Assembly: GCF_964253025.1 (NCBI RefSeq)
Contig: NZ_CAXUQC020000001.1
Coordinates: forward strand, 3,906,001-3,970,000
Source of the DNA: Rhizobacter sp964253025
Lineage (GTDB): Bacteria > Pseudomonadota > Gammaproteobacteria > Burkholderiales > Burkholderiaceae_C
Direction of reading: 5' to 3'
Length of the DNA: 64,000 bases
Below, in pieces: positions 26,251-34,907 of this stretch. The position numbers and the translations under genes were made by a program. The notes under the pieces were generated by a model. That model was not told where the DNA came from. It did not search any database and saw nothing but the letters and a program-made list of their open reading frames with translations. Every line of letters begins with the position of its first letter. Position 1 is the first letter of the stretch.

Positions 26251-27273
26251 ATGAACGCCTTGACCCTGCTGCTGGCAACGATTGCGATGGCTCTGCTCAG
26301 TGGCTGCGCGACACCCGGCCGGCTCAGCGATGACGACCGCCAGCCCTTGGCGAAGAAGACCTTCGTCATCACCGGCGCGTCGAGCGGCATTGGCCGCGCC
26401 ACGGCGCTTCGCCTTGCCTCGCTTCGCGCGAACGTCGTGCTGGCCGCCCGACGTACCGAGGTCTTGAACGAGGTGGCCGCCCAGGCGCAAGCCGCCGGCG
26501 GGCAGGCGCTGGTCGTCACGGTCGACGTCAGCAAGGCACAGGACATGGAACGGCTCGCCACCGCCGCCGTCGAGCGCTTCGGCCGCATCGACGTGTGGGT
26601 CAACAACGCAGGGGTGGTCGCCATCGGCCCGTTCACGGATGTCCCGCTGCCGGACCATGACCGCATCGTCGACGTGAACCTCAAGGGGGTGATCCACGGC
26701 AGCCATGCCGCGTTGCGGCGCTTCCGCGAACAGCCGACGGGCGGCACCCTGATCAATGTGGGCTCGGTCGAAGGCGTGCTGCCGCTGGCCTACCAAGCCT
26801 CCTACTCGGCAACGAAAGCCGGCGTGCTGGCCCTTGGTCGGGCACTCAACGAGGAGCTGCGGCTGGCGGGCCTGGCACCGCAGGTCACGGTCGCGACGGT
26901 CATGCCCTGGGCCACGGACACGCCGCTCTTCACGCACGCCGCCAACTACACCGGACACACGCCGCAGCAGATCGCGCTCGACGACGTGGCAAAGGTGGCG
27001 GACGCCATCGTGCACGTGTCGCTGTACCCCACCGAGGAACACGCGGTGGGATGGAAAGGCACGGGCGCCGTGCTCTCGCACAATTGGTTGCCGGACCTCA
27101 CGGAGCGGCTGTCGGCCGACGTGTACCACCGGCTGCAGATCGAACGCGCGCCGCCCGCGCCGGCCACCTCAGGCAACCTGCATGCGCCCATGCGCGAAGG
27201 CACAGGGGAGGACGGCGGGGTGCGGCAGCGTATGGATGACGAAAGTCGCGTGCGCGAGTTGTCCGGCCGCTGA
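26251..27273 (+). CDS. SDR oxidoreductase with lipoprotein signal
   Basis: 340 residues from ATG 26251. The N-terminus MNALTLLLATIAMALLSGCA carries a lipobox (LSGC), so the enzyme is probably lipid-anchored outside the cytosol. The SDR core is complete: TGASSGIG for NAD(P), NNAGV, a catalytic Ser in INVGSVEG, and YSATK. The C-terminal 70 residues after LYPTEEHAVGWKG are an extension with a conserved W-K-G region found in a subgroup of SDRs. An exported SDR is odd because NAD(P)H is cytosolic; if the first 20 residues instead act as a membrane anchor facing in, the problem disappears. Confidence 0.88.
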   Translation: MNALTLLLATIAMALLSGCATPGRLSDDDRQPLAKKTFVITGASSGIGRATALRLASLRANVVLAARRTEVLNEVAAQAQAAGGQALVVTVDVSKAQDMERLATAAVERFGRIDVWVNNAGVVAIGPFTDVPLPDHDRIVDVNLKGVIHGSHAALRRFREQPTGGTLINVGSVEGVLPLAYQASYSATKAGVLALGRALNEELRLAGLAPQVTVATVMPWATDTPLFTHAANYTGHTPQQIALDDVAKVADAIVHVSLYPTEEHAVGWKGTGAVLSHNWLPDLTERLSADVYHRLQIERAPPAPATSGNLHAPMREGTGEDGGVRQRMDDESRVRELSGR

Positions 27274-27287
27274 CTGCCGTCTCATCC

Positions 27288-27301
27288 GGCGCTTCGGCGC
27301 C
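27288..27301 (+). terminator. UUCG-loop hairpin after SDR gene
   Basis: GGCGC-TTCG-GCGCC is a perfect 5-bp stem with the very stable UUCG loop, 15 bases after the SDR stop. The T run is only two bases, so termination strength is uncertain. Confidence 0.5.
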
Positions 27302-27621
27302 TTGGAAGTCGGCCCGGGTCAAGGTGTCATGGGACCGATTGGCCCTCGTCGGCGCGCGGGACCTCGGGGCTTGCATCGCCTCGGCGGAGGACGTCATTTC
27401 GACCCACCCTTCGAAAACCCTGGGCTGGTGGCAGACGACCGCACCGACAGTGCCGCAGAAGGGTGATGCACATCGAGCGACCGGGCGTCACCACGTGCGC
27501 GAAGACGAACCGCACGCGTCGCCAGCAGCATCGCGCTCACGCCCTAGATGGCAAGTCCGGAAGTGGCGAGTGCATCACGCCGCACTTCGCCAGACTCGCG
27601 CTCTTCATCACAGGAGCGATC
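27302..27621. other. Intergenic region, no gene seen
   Basis: About 320 bp with no supported gene. CAGGAG at 27611-27616 is the Shine-Dalgarno of the next gene. Confidence 0.35.
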
Positions 27622-28383
27622 ATGAGACTCGAGGGCAAGGTAGCCATCATCACGGGGGCAAGTTCCGGCATCGGCCGCGCTGCCGCACTTCTGTTTGCGG
27701 ACGAGGGTGCGAAGCTCGTGCTGGCCGCCCGTGGCGAGTCGGCACTGCGTGAACTCACGGCGGAGATCGAAGCGCGTGGAGGAAGCGCCGTCTGCCTGCC
27801 CGGTGACGTGCGCCAGGAAGCCTATGCGCGCGAACTGGTGGACGTCGCCCAGTCCGTGTGGGGTCGGCTGGACGTCGCCTTCAACAACGCAGGCACCCTG
27901 GCCGGCAGTGGTGACACGACGCGTCTTTCCCTGGACGACTGGAACACCGCGCTCGAGACCAACTTGTCCAGCGCATTTCTCGGTGCGAAATACCAGATCC
28001 CGGCCATGCTCAAGACCGGCGCAGGTTCACTGGTGTTCACCTCCTCGTTCGTCGGCCACACCGTGGGCTTTCCGGGCATGGCGGCCTACGCCGCCAGCAA
28101 GGCGGGATTGGTCGGGCTGACGCAAGCACTCGCGGCCGAATTCGGCAGCAGCGGCTTGCGCGTCAATGCCCTTCTGCCGGGAGGCACCGACACGCCGATG
28201 GCTCACCAGATGAACGGCACGCCTGAGGCCATGGCGCAGGTGGCGAGCATCCATGCGTTGAAGCGCCTCGCCAGGCCAGATGAGATCGCCGAAGCAGGAC
28301 TGTTCCTGGCTTCCGATGCCTCGTCCTTCATGACCGGCGCGGCCATGCTGGTCGACGGCGGTATCTCGATCTCGCGGACTTAG
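27622..28383 (+). CDS. SDR oxidoreductase (classical, FabG-like)
   Basis: 253 residues from ATG 27622, with CAGGAG well placed. All classical SDR features are present: ITGASSGIGRAAALLF, DVRQEAYARELV, NNAGTLAGSGD, FTSSFVGHTVGFPGMAAYAA then SKAGLVGLTQALAAEFGSSG, and a C-terminal FMTGAAMLVDGGISISR. The cytosolic enzyme uses NAD(P)H on an unknown alcohol or ketone. It is 350 bp from the previous SDR and only distantly like it, so not a recent tandem copy. Confidence 0.92.
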   Translation: MRLEGKVAIITGASSGIGRAAALLFADEGAKLVLAARGESALRELTAEIEARGGSAVCLPGDVRQEAYARELVDVAQSVWGRLDVAFNNAGTLAGSGDTTRLSLDDWNTALETNLSSAFLGAKYQIPAMLKTGAGSLVFTSSFVGHTVGFPGMAAYAASKAGLVGLTQALAAEFGSSGLRVNALLPGGTDTPMAHQMNGTPEAMAQVASIHALKRLARPDEIAEAGLFLASDASSFMTGAAMLVDGGISISRT

Positions 28384-28726
28384 ACGAGCGCTTTGTCCGA
28401 AACGAACACTGGGCGACGCCGGCGTCTGGAAGTCGAACTTCGGGGCGCTTGTCCATCGGCCAGACATCGAATGAAGCAAGGCCTGGTCTTGTGGGCAGCT
28501 CGCATTGCTACCGAAGACGTCCAAAACCACTGTCCGAGCGACCAACCCAGCGGCGGCGCCGCATGTGAATCAGGCATTGCGGCGAATCGCCCGACGTCAC
28601 TGATCGGGCACGCATGCCGTGGAAGGGAAGGCTCGGTCAGGCCGCGTTCGGAGGCGCCCTGAAAACAACCGGCCGATGCGCCAGTGGCAAACTGGCGCGC
28701 TCCCACCGGCAGCCGAGTTTTGATCC
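28384..28726. other. Intergenic region, no gene seen
   Basis: About 340 bp. GACGCCGGCGTC (28415-28426) is a 12-bp palindrome without a loop. No gene is supported. Confidence 0.35.
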
Positions 28727-29821
28727 ATGGCGCATTTCATTCCCGGCCTGCAGCTGTGCCGGCAGTTCCACGACGAGGCGGTCGCTCCAATCCTGGCGAC
28801 GCATTGGCCCCACGTGGCCTATTCGGCTGCGCTGTTGGGAACCGGCTCGGAGGTACTGGGCTTCGACACGCCGCAGTCGATGGACCACCACTGGGGGCCA
28901 CGTCTGCAGCTGTTCCTTGCACCGGCGGACGTGGAGGCCTACGCCGAGCAGATCCACGAGCGACTGGCGGACGAGCTCCCGCATGCGGAGAACGGCATTC
29001 CCACCCATTTCGGTCCGCCCGACGCCATCGGCGTTCGCCTGCTGGTTCCGGCGGTCTCGGGTCGAGTACAGCACCTCGTCACCGTGCAGAGCCTCGAGCA
29101 GTTCTGGCGGGACCACACGAGCGTTGGCGCGACAGAGCAGCCTCGTGTGCAGGACTGGCTGGCCGTCCCGCAACAGACGCTGCTGTCCATCACGGCCGGC
29201 GCGGTCTTCCACGACGGCTTGCAGCAGCTGAATGCCGTGCGCAAGCGGTGGCAGTGGTATCCGGACGACCTGTGGCGCTACCTCCTGGCTGCCCAATGGA
29301 CCCGCATTTCGCAGGAAGAAGCCTTCGTCGGCCGCTGTGGTGACGTCGGGGACGAACTCGGTTCGATGGTCGTGGGGGCTCGTCTCGTGCGCGACCTCAT
29401 GCGCCTGTGCTTCCTGGTCGAGCGACGGTATGCCCCCTACAGCAAGTGGCTGGGCACCGCGTTCAAGCGCCTCGACTGCGGGCCGGCCCTCGAGCCTCTG
29501 CTCCGGCGAGTGCTGCAGGCCGCTGACTGGCACTCCCGCGAGAGGCACCTGTCAGACGCCTACGCCGCCGTGGCGGCAAGGTTCAACGGGCTGGGCCTGA
29601 CGGCGACCCTGCCGGTCGAGGCCAGCCCGTTCCACGAACGGCCCTACCTGGTGATCCATGGCGACCGATTCGCCGCCGCACTCCTCGCGACAATCCGGGA
29701 CCCGGAGGTCGTCGCCCTGCTGCCCGGCGTGGGTGCCGTGGATCAGTTCATCGACAGCACCGATGTGTTGAGGCCGGGACCGTTGCGCACGCGCCGGCTC
29801 TTGAAGGCAATGACAGGATGA
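28727..29821 (+). CDS. DUF4037 nucleotidyltransferase-like protein
   Basis: 364 residues. The N-terminus has the minimal nucleotidyltransferase pattern: AALLGTGSEVLGFDTPQSMD then HHWGPRLQLFL, with the G-S and D-x-x-x-D/H positions. The second half matches DUF4037 in style: YPDDLWRYLLAAQWTRISQE, VERRYAPYSKWLGTAFKRLD. The family is predicted to transfer nucleotides to proteins or small molecules, such as antibiotics, but activities are mostly untested. Single gene, convergent with glmS. Confidence 0.85.
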   Translation: MAHFIPGLQLCRQFHDEAVAPILATHWPHVAYSAALLGTGSEVLGFDTPQSMDHHWGPRLQLFLAPADVEAYAEQIHERLADELPHAENGIPTHFGPPDAIGVRLLVPAVSGRVQHLVTVQSLEQFWRDHTSVGATEQPRVQDWLAVPQQTLLSITAGAVFHDGLQQLNAVRKRWQWYPDDLWRYLLAAQWTRISQEEAFVGRCGDVGDELGSMVVGARLVRDLMRLCFLVERRYAPYSKWLGTAFKRLDCGPALEPLLRRVLQAADWHSRERHLSDAYAAVAARFNGLGLTATLPVEASPFHERPYLVIHGDRFAAALLATIRDPEVVALLPGVGAVDQFIDSTDVLRPGPLRTRRLLKAMTG

Positions 29822-29908
29822 GGCTCCGCGTGGGGCCGCGTCAGGGACCCGCCCGCGGGGAACGATCCCGGGCCGGCCGCCACAAGTACCCTCCCGTGCC
29901 CCAATCCC

Positions 29909-31807
29909 TCACTCCACTGTCACACTCTTCGCCAAGTTCCGCGGCTTGTCCACGTCCGTCCCCCGCGCACACGCCGTGTGATACGCCAGCAGCTGCAAGG
30001 GAATCACGTGCAGGATCGGCGACAAGGCACCGTAGTGCTCCGGCATGCGGATGACCTTCACGCCTTCGCTCGGCTCGATGTGGGTGTCGGCGTCGGCGAA
30101 GACGAAGAGTTCGCCGCCGCGGGCGCGCACTTCCTGGAGGTTGCTCTTGAGCTTTTCCAGCAGGGTGTCGTTCGGGGCGATGGTGACGACGGGCATTTCT
30201 GACGTCACCAGGGCGAGCGGGCCGTGCTTGAGTTCGCCGGCGGGGTAGGCCTCGGCGTGGATGTAGCTGATTTCCTTGAGCTTCAAGGCGCCTTCGAGGG
30301 CGATGGGGTAGTGCAGGCCGCGGCCGAGGAAGAGGGCGTTCTCCTTGCGGGCGAAGTCTTCGGCCCAGGCGATGACCTGAGGCTCGAGCGCCAGGACCGC
30401 TTGCACGGCGACGGGCAGGTGGCGCAGGGCCTTGAGGTGGGCGAGTTCCTCCGCCTCGGTGAGGTGGCCGCGCACCTGGGCGAGGGCCAGGGTCAGCAGG
30501 AAGAGGCCGACGAGCTGGGTGCTGAAGGCCTTGGTGGAGGCCACGCCGATCTCGACGCCGGCGCGGGTGATGTAGGCCAGGCGGCACTCGCGCACCATGG
30601 CGCTGGTGGCCACGTTGCAGATGGTCAGGGTGTGTTCCATGCCCAGGCTGCGGGCGTGCTTGAGCGCGGCCAGCGTGTCGGCGGTCTCGCCGCTCTGGGT
30701 GATGGTGACCACGAGCTGGCGTGGGTTGGGCACGCTGTCGCGGTAGCGGTATTCGCTCGCAATCTCCACGCTCACGGGGATCTTGGCGATGCTCTCGAGC
30801 CAGTACTTGGCAGTGGAGCCGCTGTAGTAGCTGGTGCCGCAGGCGAGGATGAGGACGGAGTCGATGTCCTTGAAAATGCGGTAGGCGCCGTCGCCGAAGA
30901 GGTCGGGGGAGATGCTGTCGACGGCGTCGAGCGTGTCGGCGATGGCGCGCGGCTGCTCGAAGATCTCCTTCTGCATGAAGTGCCGGTAGGGGCCGAGCTC
31001 GGCGGCGCCGGTGTGGGCGTGGACGATGCGCACCTCGCGCTGCACGGGGCGGAAGGCCTGCGCGGCGGTGGCGGGCGCGGCGCCGTAGGCGCGGCCTTCG
31101 GGGGTGCGGCTCGTGATCCACACCTTGCCGAGCTGCACGTCGACGACGTCGCCCTCTTCCAGGTAGATGATGCGGTCGGTGACGCCGGCCAGGGCCATGG
31201 CGTCTGAGGCGAGGAAGTGCTCGCCGTCACCGACGCCCAGCACCAGCGGCGAGCCTTCGCGGGCGCCGATCACGCGGTTCGGTTCGTCGCGGCAGAACAC
31301 GGCGATGGCGTAGGCCCCGCGCAGGCGCAGGGTGGCGCGCTGGACGGCGTCGAGCAGGTCGCCGGTGTAGAGGTGGTCGATCAGGTGGGCGATGACCTCG
31401 GTGTCGGTCTGGCTGTCGAAGCCGTAGCCCTTGGCCTTCAGTTCGAAGCGCAGTTCGTCGTGGTTCTCGATGATGCCGTTGTGCACGACGGCGATGCGGC
31501 CCGAGGCGGCGATGTTCGCGTCTCCGGCCGGGCCGTGCGAGAAATGCGGGTGGGCGTTGTGCACGGCGGGGGCGCCGTGGGTGGCCCAGCGGGTGTGGGC
31601 GATGCCCGTGCCGCTCTGCACATGGTCGGTCTCGACGTTGGCCTGCAGCTCTGACACGCGGGCTGTGCTGCGCGCCCGGCGCAGCTGGCCCGACTGGTGC
31701 ACGGCCACGCCGCAGGAGTCGTAGCCCCGGTACTCAAGGCGCTTCAGGCCTTCGATGAGGATGGGGACGATGTTGCGGGTGCTGACGGCGCCGACGATGC
31801 CACACAT
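29909..31807 (-). CDS. glmS: Glucosamine-fructose-6-phosphate aminotransferase
   Basis: 632 residues, longer than the ~609 of E. coli. Starts MCGIVGAVSTRN, so Cys2 is the glutaminase nucleophile after Met removal. The glutaminase domain shows YRGYDSCGVAVH, HTRWATHG and HNGIIENHDELR. The two SIS domains carry GTSYYSGSTAKYWLES, TQSGETADTL and STKAFSTQL; it ends DKPRNLAKSVTVE as is typical. It makes glucosamine-6-phosphate for cell-wall and LPS synthesis. glmU lies 27 kb away in this window. There is no ribozyme in the 125-bp leader. Confidence 0.97.
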   Translation of the reverse strand: MCGIVGAVSTRNIVPILIEGLKRLEYRGYDSCGVAVHQSGQLRRARSTARVSELQANVETDHVQSGTGIAHTRWATHGAPAVHNAHPHFSHGPAGDANIAASGRIAVVHNGIIENHDELRFELKAKGYGFDSQTDTEVIAHLIDHLYTGDLLDAVQRATLRLRGAYAIAVFCRDEPNRVIGAREGSPLVLGVGDGEHFLASDAMALAGVTDRIIYLEEGDVVDVQLGKVWITSRTPEGRAYGAAPATAAQAFRPVQREVRIVHAHTGAAELGPYRHFMQKEIFEQPRAIADTLDAVDSISPDLFGDGAYRIFKDIDSVLILACGTSYYSGSTAKYWLESIAKIPVSVEIASEYRYRDSVPNPRQLVVTITQSGETADTLAALKHARSLGMEHTLTICNVATSAMVRECRLAYITRAGVEIGVASTKAFSTQLVGLFLLTLALAQVRGHLTEAEELAHLKALRHLPVAVQAVLALEPQVIAWAEDFARKENALFLGRGLHYPIALEGALKLKEISYIHAEAYPAGELKHGPLALVTSEMPVVTIAPNDTLLEKLKSNLQEVRARGGELFVFADADTHIEPSEGVKVIRMPEHYGALSPILHVIPLQLLAYHTACARGTDVDKPRNLAKSVTVE

Positions 31808-31932
31808 GGGAACGCTCCGGAAACTGCGAAAAGGTGTGCGATGGTAGGCGCCGAGCGGTGAAGGGAGTTTGCATCTTTCACACCCAATCGCAATAATCCA
31901 CCAAAGTCACATCATCCTGAAATCAGGCCCCC

Positions 31933-32466
31933 ATGTCGTCACCAGAATTGCAAGGATCCACCATCCCAGTGACTTTGGACGACACCGACCACCGCATCCT
32001 GGGGGTGCTGCAACAGGACGCCTCGCTGTCGAACCAGGACCTGGCCGCCGCGGTCAAGACCTCGCCCGCCACCTGCCTGCGCCGCGTTCGCCGGCTGGTC
32101 GAGGCGGGCGTCATCGAGCGCCGCGTGGCCATCGTGTCGAGCGAGCGGCTCGGCGCCGGGCTCACCGCCTTGGCCGAGGTCACGCTGGACCGGCAAGGCG
32201 CTGAACATTTGGCTGCATTTGAAGCCCGGGCCGTGGCCGATTCGGCGGTGCAACAGTGCTACCGTGTCTCCCCCGGGCCGGATTTCATGTTGGTGCTGCA
32301 CGTGGCCGACATGCCTGCGTACGACGCGCTGGTGCACCGCCTCTTCACGCAGGACGCCAATGTGCGCAACGTGAAGGCGTTCTTCAGCGTGAAGCGTGCC
32401 AAATTCGAGCCCGCGGTGGTACTGCCGCATGTCGTCGGTTCAAGCCGAGGCACGGCACGCCGATAA
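31933..32466 (+). CDS. Lrp/AsnC-family regulator
   Basis: 177 residues. The helix-turn-helix (LDDTDHRILGVLQQDASLSN to TSPATCLRRVRRLVEAGVIE) and the RAM ligand-binding domain (SERLGAGLTALAEVTLDRQG; VSPGPDFMLVLHVADMPAYD) are both complete. It is divergent from glmS across 125 bp that include an AT-rich patch (31870-31915), likely the shared promoter region. The glmS/Lrp pair is common in Burkholderiales, but the effector is not known to me. Confidence 0.93.
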   Translation: MSSPELQGSTIPVTLDDTDHRILGVLQQDASLSNQDLAAAVKTSPATCLRRVRRLVEAGVIERRVAIVSSERLGAGLTALAEVTLDRQGAEHLAAFEARAVADSAVQQCYRVSPGPDFMLVLHVADMPAYDALVHRLFTQDANVRNVKAFFSVKRAKFEPAVVLPHVVGSSRGTARR

Positions 32467-32520
32467 CGAGCCGATCGCCGGCCACCCGACCGACGCCCGA
32501 CCTTCCGCTGCGCTCCGCCC

Positions 32521-33654
32521 ATGTCTGCCTCGACCCCCGCTGAACCCCGCGCCGAAGCCGCCCGGTCCGCCACCCCTGCGCGGCGCACCGATCGGCAGCG
32601 CCAGTGCCTGCAGATGCTGGCTGTGGTGTTCATCAGCTACACCGTCGACACGGCCTTGCTGCTGGGGCTGGCCCACGCCGGCGCACTGGAGGCCCTGGTG
32701 CCCTGGACGTATGCGGCTGCCGGGGCGGTGGCGTGCGGCATTTTCTCGCTGTTGCTGCGCCTCGGTCGCAGCGAAAGCCTGAGCGACCCCTACCTCGTGG
32801 TGCCGCAGATGTTGATGCACTCGGCCATCAACCTCGCGTTCATGATGTGGGTGCCGGGCATCGGCGTGCTCCTGCTGATGAACCTGCTCATCATCCATGC
32901 GTTCGGGGCGATGAAGGTGTCGCGAACGCACGTGCTGGCCACCTCCGCGCTGATCGCCGTGGGCGTGGGCGCGGTGATCGGCTTCTCGGACCTGCACCTC
33001 GACCTGCCGATGGACACAGGCCTCCAACGCGTGATCAGCGTGGCATGGTTCGCATTGATCCTGGCACGCAGCACCTTGCTCGACCTGTACGGCGCCGAGC
33101 TGCGCGACATGCTGATGCAGCGCAACGCCAAGCTGCGCAAGAAGTTCGAGAAGATGCACCGCCGGGCCAACCGCGACGGCCTCACCGGCACCCTCAGCCG
33201 CCGCAGCGTGATGGAGCTCCTCTCGCAGCAGCACCGCAAGCTCGAACTCACCGGCCAGTCCTTCGCCATCATCCTGCTCGACATCGACCACTTCAAGCAG
33301 GTGAACGACCGCTTCGGCCACCAGGTGGGCGACGAGGTGCTGCGCTACTTCTCGAAGCGGGCCGCGGCCGAGATGCGGGACACCGACCGGCTGGGCCGCT
33401 ACGGCGGCGAGGAGTTCCTCGCGGTGCTCACCGCCACCGAAGATGCATCGTCGGCCCACCTTGCGGCCGAGCGTGTGCGGGACGGCGTGGCCAGGCACGA
33501 CTGGGGCCGCGTGGCGGCGGACCTGCAGGTGACGGTTTCGCTCGGCGTGGCGGTGTGCCAGCCGGACGAGAGCATCGAGCAATTGCTGGCCCGCGCGGAT
33601 GCGGCGCTCTATGCCGCCAAGCGCGCCGGCCGCGACTGCGTGCGCATGGGCTGA
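32521..33654 (+). CDS. Membrane diguanylate cyclase (GGDEF)
   Basis: 377 residues. Six membrane segments span about 30-185. A short coiled region (NAKLRKKFEKMHRRANRDGL) leads to the GGDEF domain, with RYGGEEF at 294-299 (active GGEEF form) and an RxxD inhibitory site (Arg286-Asp289) five residues upstream, so product feedback is likely. It makes c-di-GMP from GTP. No EAL domain. It is 54 bp after the Lrp gene and may be co-transcribed with it. Confidence 0.94.
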   Translation: MSASTPAEPRAEAARSATPARRTDRQRQCLQMLAVVFISYTVDTALLLGLAHAGALEALVPWTYAAAGAVACGIFSLLLRLGRSESLSDPYLVVPQMLMHSAINLAFMMWVPGIGVLLLMNLLIIHAFGAMKVSRTHVLATSALIAVGVGAVIGFSDLHLDLPMDTGLQRVISVAWFALILARSTLLDLYGAELRDMLMQRNAKLRKKFEKMHRRANRDGLTGTLSRRSVMELLSQQHRKLELTGQSFAIILLDIDHFKQVNDRFGHQVGDEVLRYFSKRAAAEMRDTDRLGRYGGEEFLAVLTATEDASSAHLAAERVRDGVARHDWGRVAADLQVTVSLGVAVCQPDESIEQLLARADAALYAAKRAGRDCVRMG

Positions 33655-33656
33655 GC

Positions 33657-33671
33657 GGCGGGCAAGCCGCC
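33657..33671. terminator. Hairpin between convergent diguanylate cyclase and rlmI
   Basis: GGCGG and CCGCC form a 5-bp stem with a 5-base loop right after the cyclase stop. The two genes converge with 32 bp between stops. Weak T content. Confidence 0.4.
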
Positions 33672-33686
33672 CCCTCGCCGCACGCT

Positions 33687-34868
33687 TCAGCGCTTGAGGA
33701 CCACCAGGCCCTTCAGGTACTCACCCTCAGGGAAGGTGATCGTCATCGGGTGGTCTGGCGCAGCGCCGGTGCGGGCATAGATCAGCCCGTCGGCCGGGGC
33801 GTCGAGTCCGGCGCCGGCGACGATCTTGTGGAAGAGATCGGCGCTGATGCCCCCAGAGCACGAATAGGTGAACAGCAGGCCCCCCGGCTCCAGCAGCATG
33901 AAGCCGAGGCGGTTGATGTCCTTGTAGGCGCGCGCCGCCCGCTCGGCATGCGCCGCGGTTGGCGCGAACTTGGGCGGGTCGAGCACGATGGCGTCGAAGC
34001 GGCGGCCCTGGCGCACGAACTCGCGCAAGGTGGCATTCACGTCCGCGTCGAGTGCTTCGTGGCGCGACGGATCGAAGCCGTTGAGCTCGACGTGTCGTGT
34101 GGCACGGGCGAGTGCCGGCCCCGAGGAGTCGACGCTCGTCACCTGCGCCGCACCACCCGCCAGCGCCGCCACGCTGAAGCCGCCGGTGTAGCTGTAGCAG
34201 TTGAGCACCCGTTGGCAGCCGAAGTGCCGCACGGTGTCGGCGAAGAGCTTTCGGCTGTCGCGCTGGTCGAGGTAGAAGCCTGTCTTGTGGCCCTCCGCCA
34301 CGTCCACCGTGAGCCGCCAGTCGTGCTCGCGGATGGTCACCTCGGTGTCGCCGCTGCCACGCAGCCAGCCCGTCACCGAGGGCAGCCCCTCCAGCTCGCG
34401 GGTGCTGGCGTCGCTGCGTTCGTACAGGCGCGAGAGGCCGGTGACCTTGAGCAACTGGTCGGCGATGACGTTCTTCCAGCGTTCGATGCCGGCCGACAGG
34501 AACTGGGCGCTCAAGGTGTCGCCGTAGCGGTCCACGATGAGGCCGGGCAGGCCATCGGCCTCACCATGGATGAGGCGCACCCCGTCGCTGGCGATCGGCA
34601 GGCGGGCCCGGATGGCCACCGCCTCGCGCACGCGGCGCTCGAAGAAGGCGGCGTCGATGCGCTCGGTCTCGATGAAGCTCCAGGCCCGCACCCGGATCTG
34701 CGACGCCGGGCTGTAGGCGGCCCAGGCCAGGAAGCTGCCGTCGGGGGCGTTGACGCGCACGGTCTCGCCCGGGTCCGCCTTGCCGCTGGCAATGCTGCCG
34801 GGGAAGATCCAGGGGTGGCGCTTGCGCAGGGAGCGGTCCTTGCCTTCGCGCAGGGTGATCGTTTTCAT
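33687..34868 (-). CDS. rlmI: 23S rRNA (cytosine-5) methyltransferase RlmI-like
   Basis: 393 residues, near the 396 of E. coli RlmI. An N-terminal PUA domain (about 1-75, with KDRSLRKRHPWIFPGSIASG) is followed by a Rossmann methyltransferase domain: NCYSYTGGFSVAALAGGAAQ for SAM binding, FDAIVLDPPKF for the catalytic motif, and FTYSCSGGISADLFHKIV with the second cysteine position. The family methylates C1962 of 23S rRNA. Some members have different rRNA targets, so the site is by homology only. Confidence 0.92.
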   Translation of the reverse strand: MKTITLREGKDRSLRKRHPWIFPGSIASGKADPGETVRVNAPDGSFLAWAAYSPASQIRVRAWSFIETERIDAAFFERRVREAVAIRARLPIASDGVRLIHGEADGLPGLIVDRYGDTLSAQFLSAGIERWKNVIADQLLKVTGLSRLYERSDASTRELEGLPSVTGWLRGSGDTEVTIREHDWRLTVDVAEGHKTGFYLDQRDSRKLFADTVRHFGCQRVLNCYSYTGGFSVAALAGGAAQVTSVDSSGPALARATRHVELNGFDPSRHEALDADVNATLREFVRQGRRFDAIVLDPPKFAPTAAHAERAARAYKDINRLGFMLLEPGGLLFTYSCSGGISADLFHKIVAGAGLDAPADGLIYARTGAAPDHPMTITFPEGEYLKGLVVLKR

Positions 34869-34907
34869 GCCGCGATTGTCGCCGCGTGCAAGGCGGGCGG
34901 CGCCGAT

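Noticed and set aside
25777..27129. 450-codon reverse frame opposite the SDR gene
   Set aside because: Mostly antisense to the SDR with its intact motifs; no family content.
30224..31207. 327-codon forward frame opposite glmS
   Set aside because: It is the antisense of a clear glmS; the Gly/Val/Glu/Ala-rich content is typical of high-GC shadow frames.
31808..31932. glmS ribozyme or riboswitch in the glmS leader
   Set aside because: The leader is only about 125 bp, shared with the divergent Lrp gene, and shows no ribozyme core; such ribozymes are known from Gram-positives.
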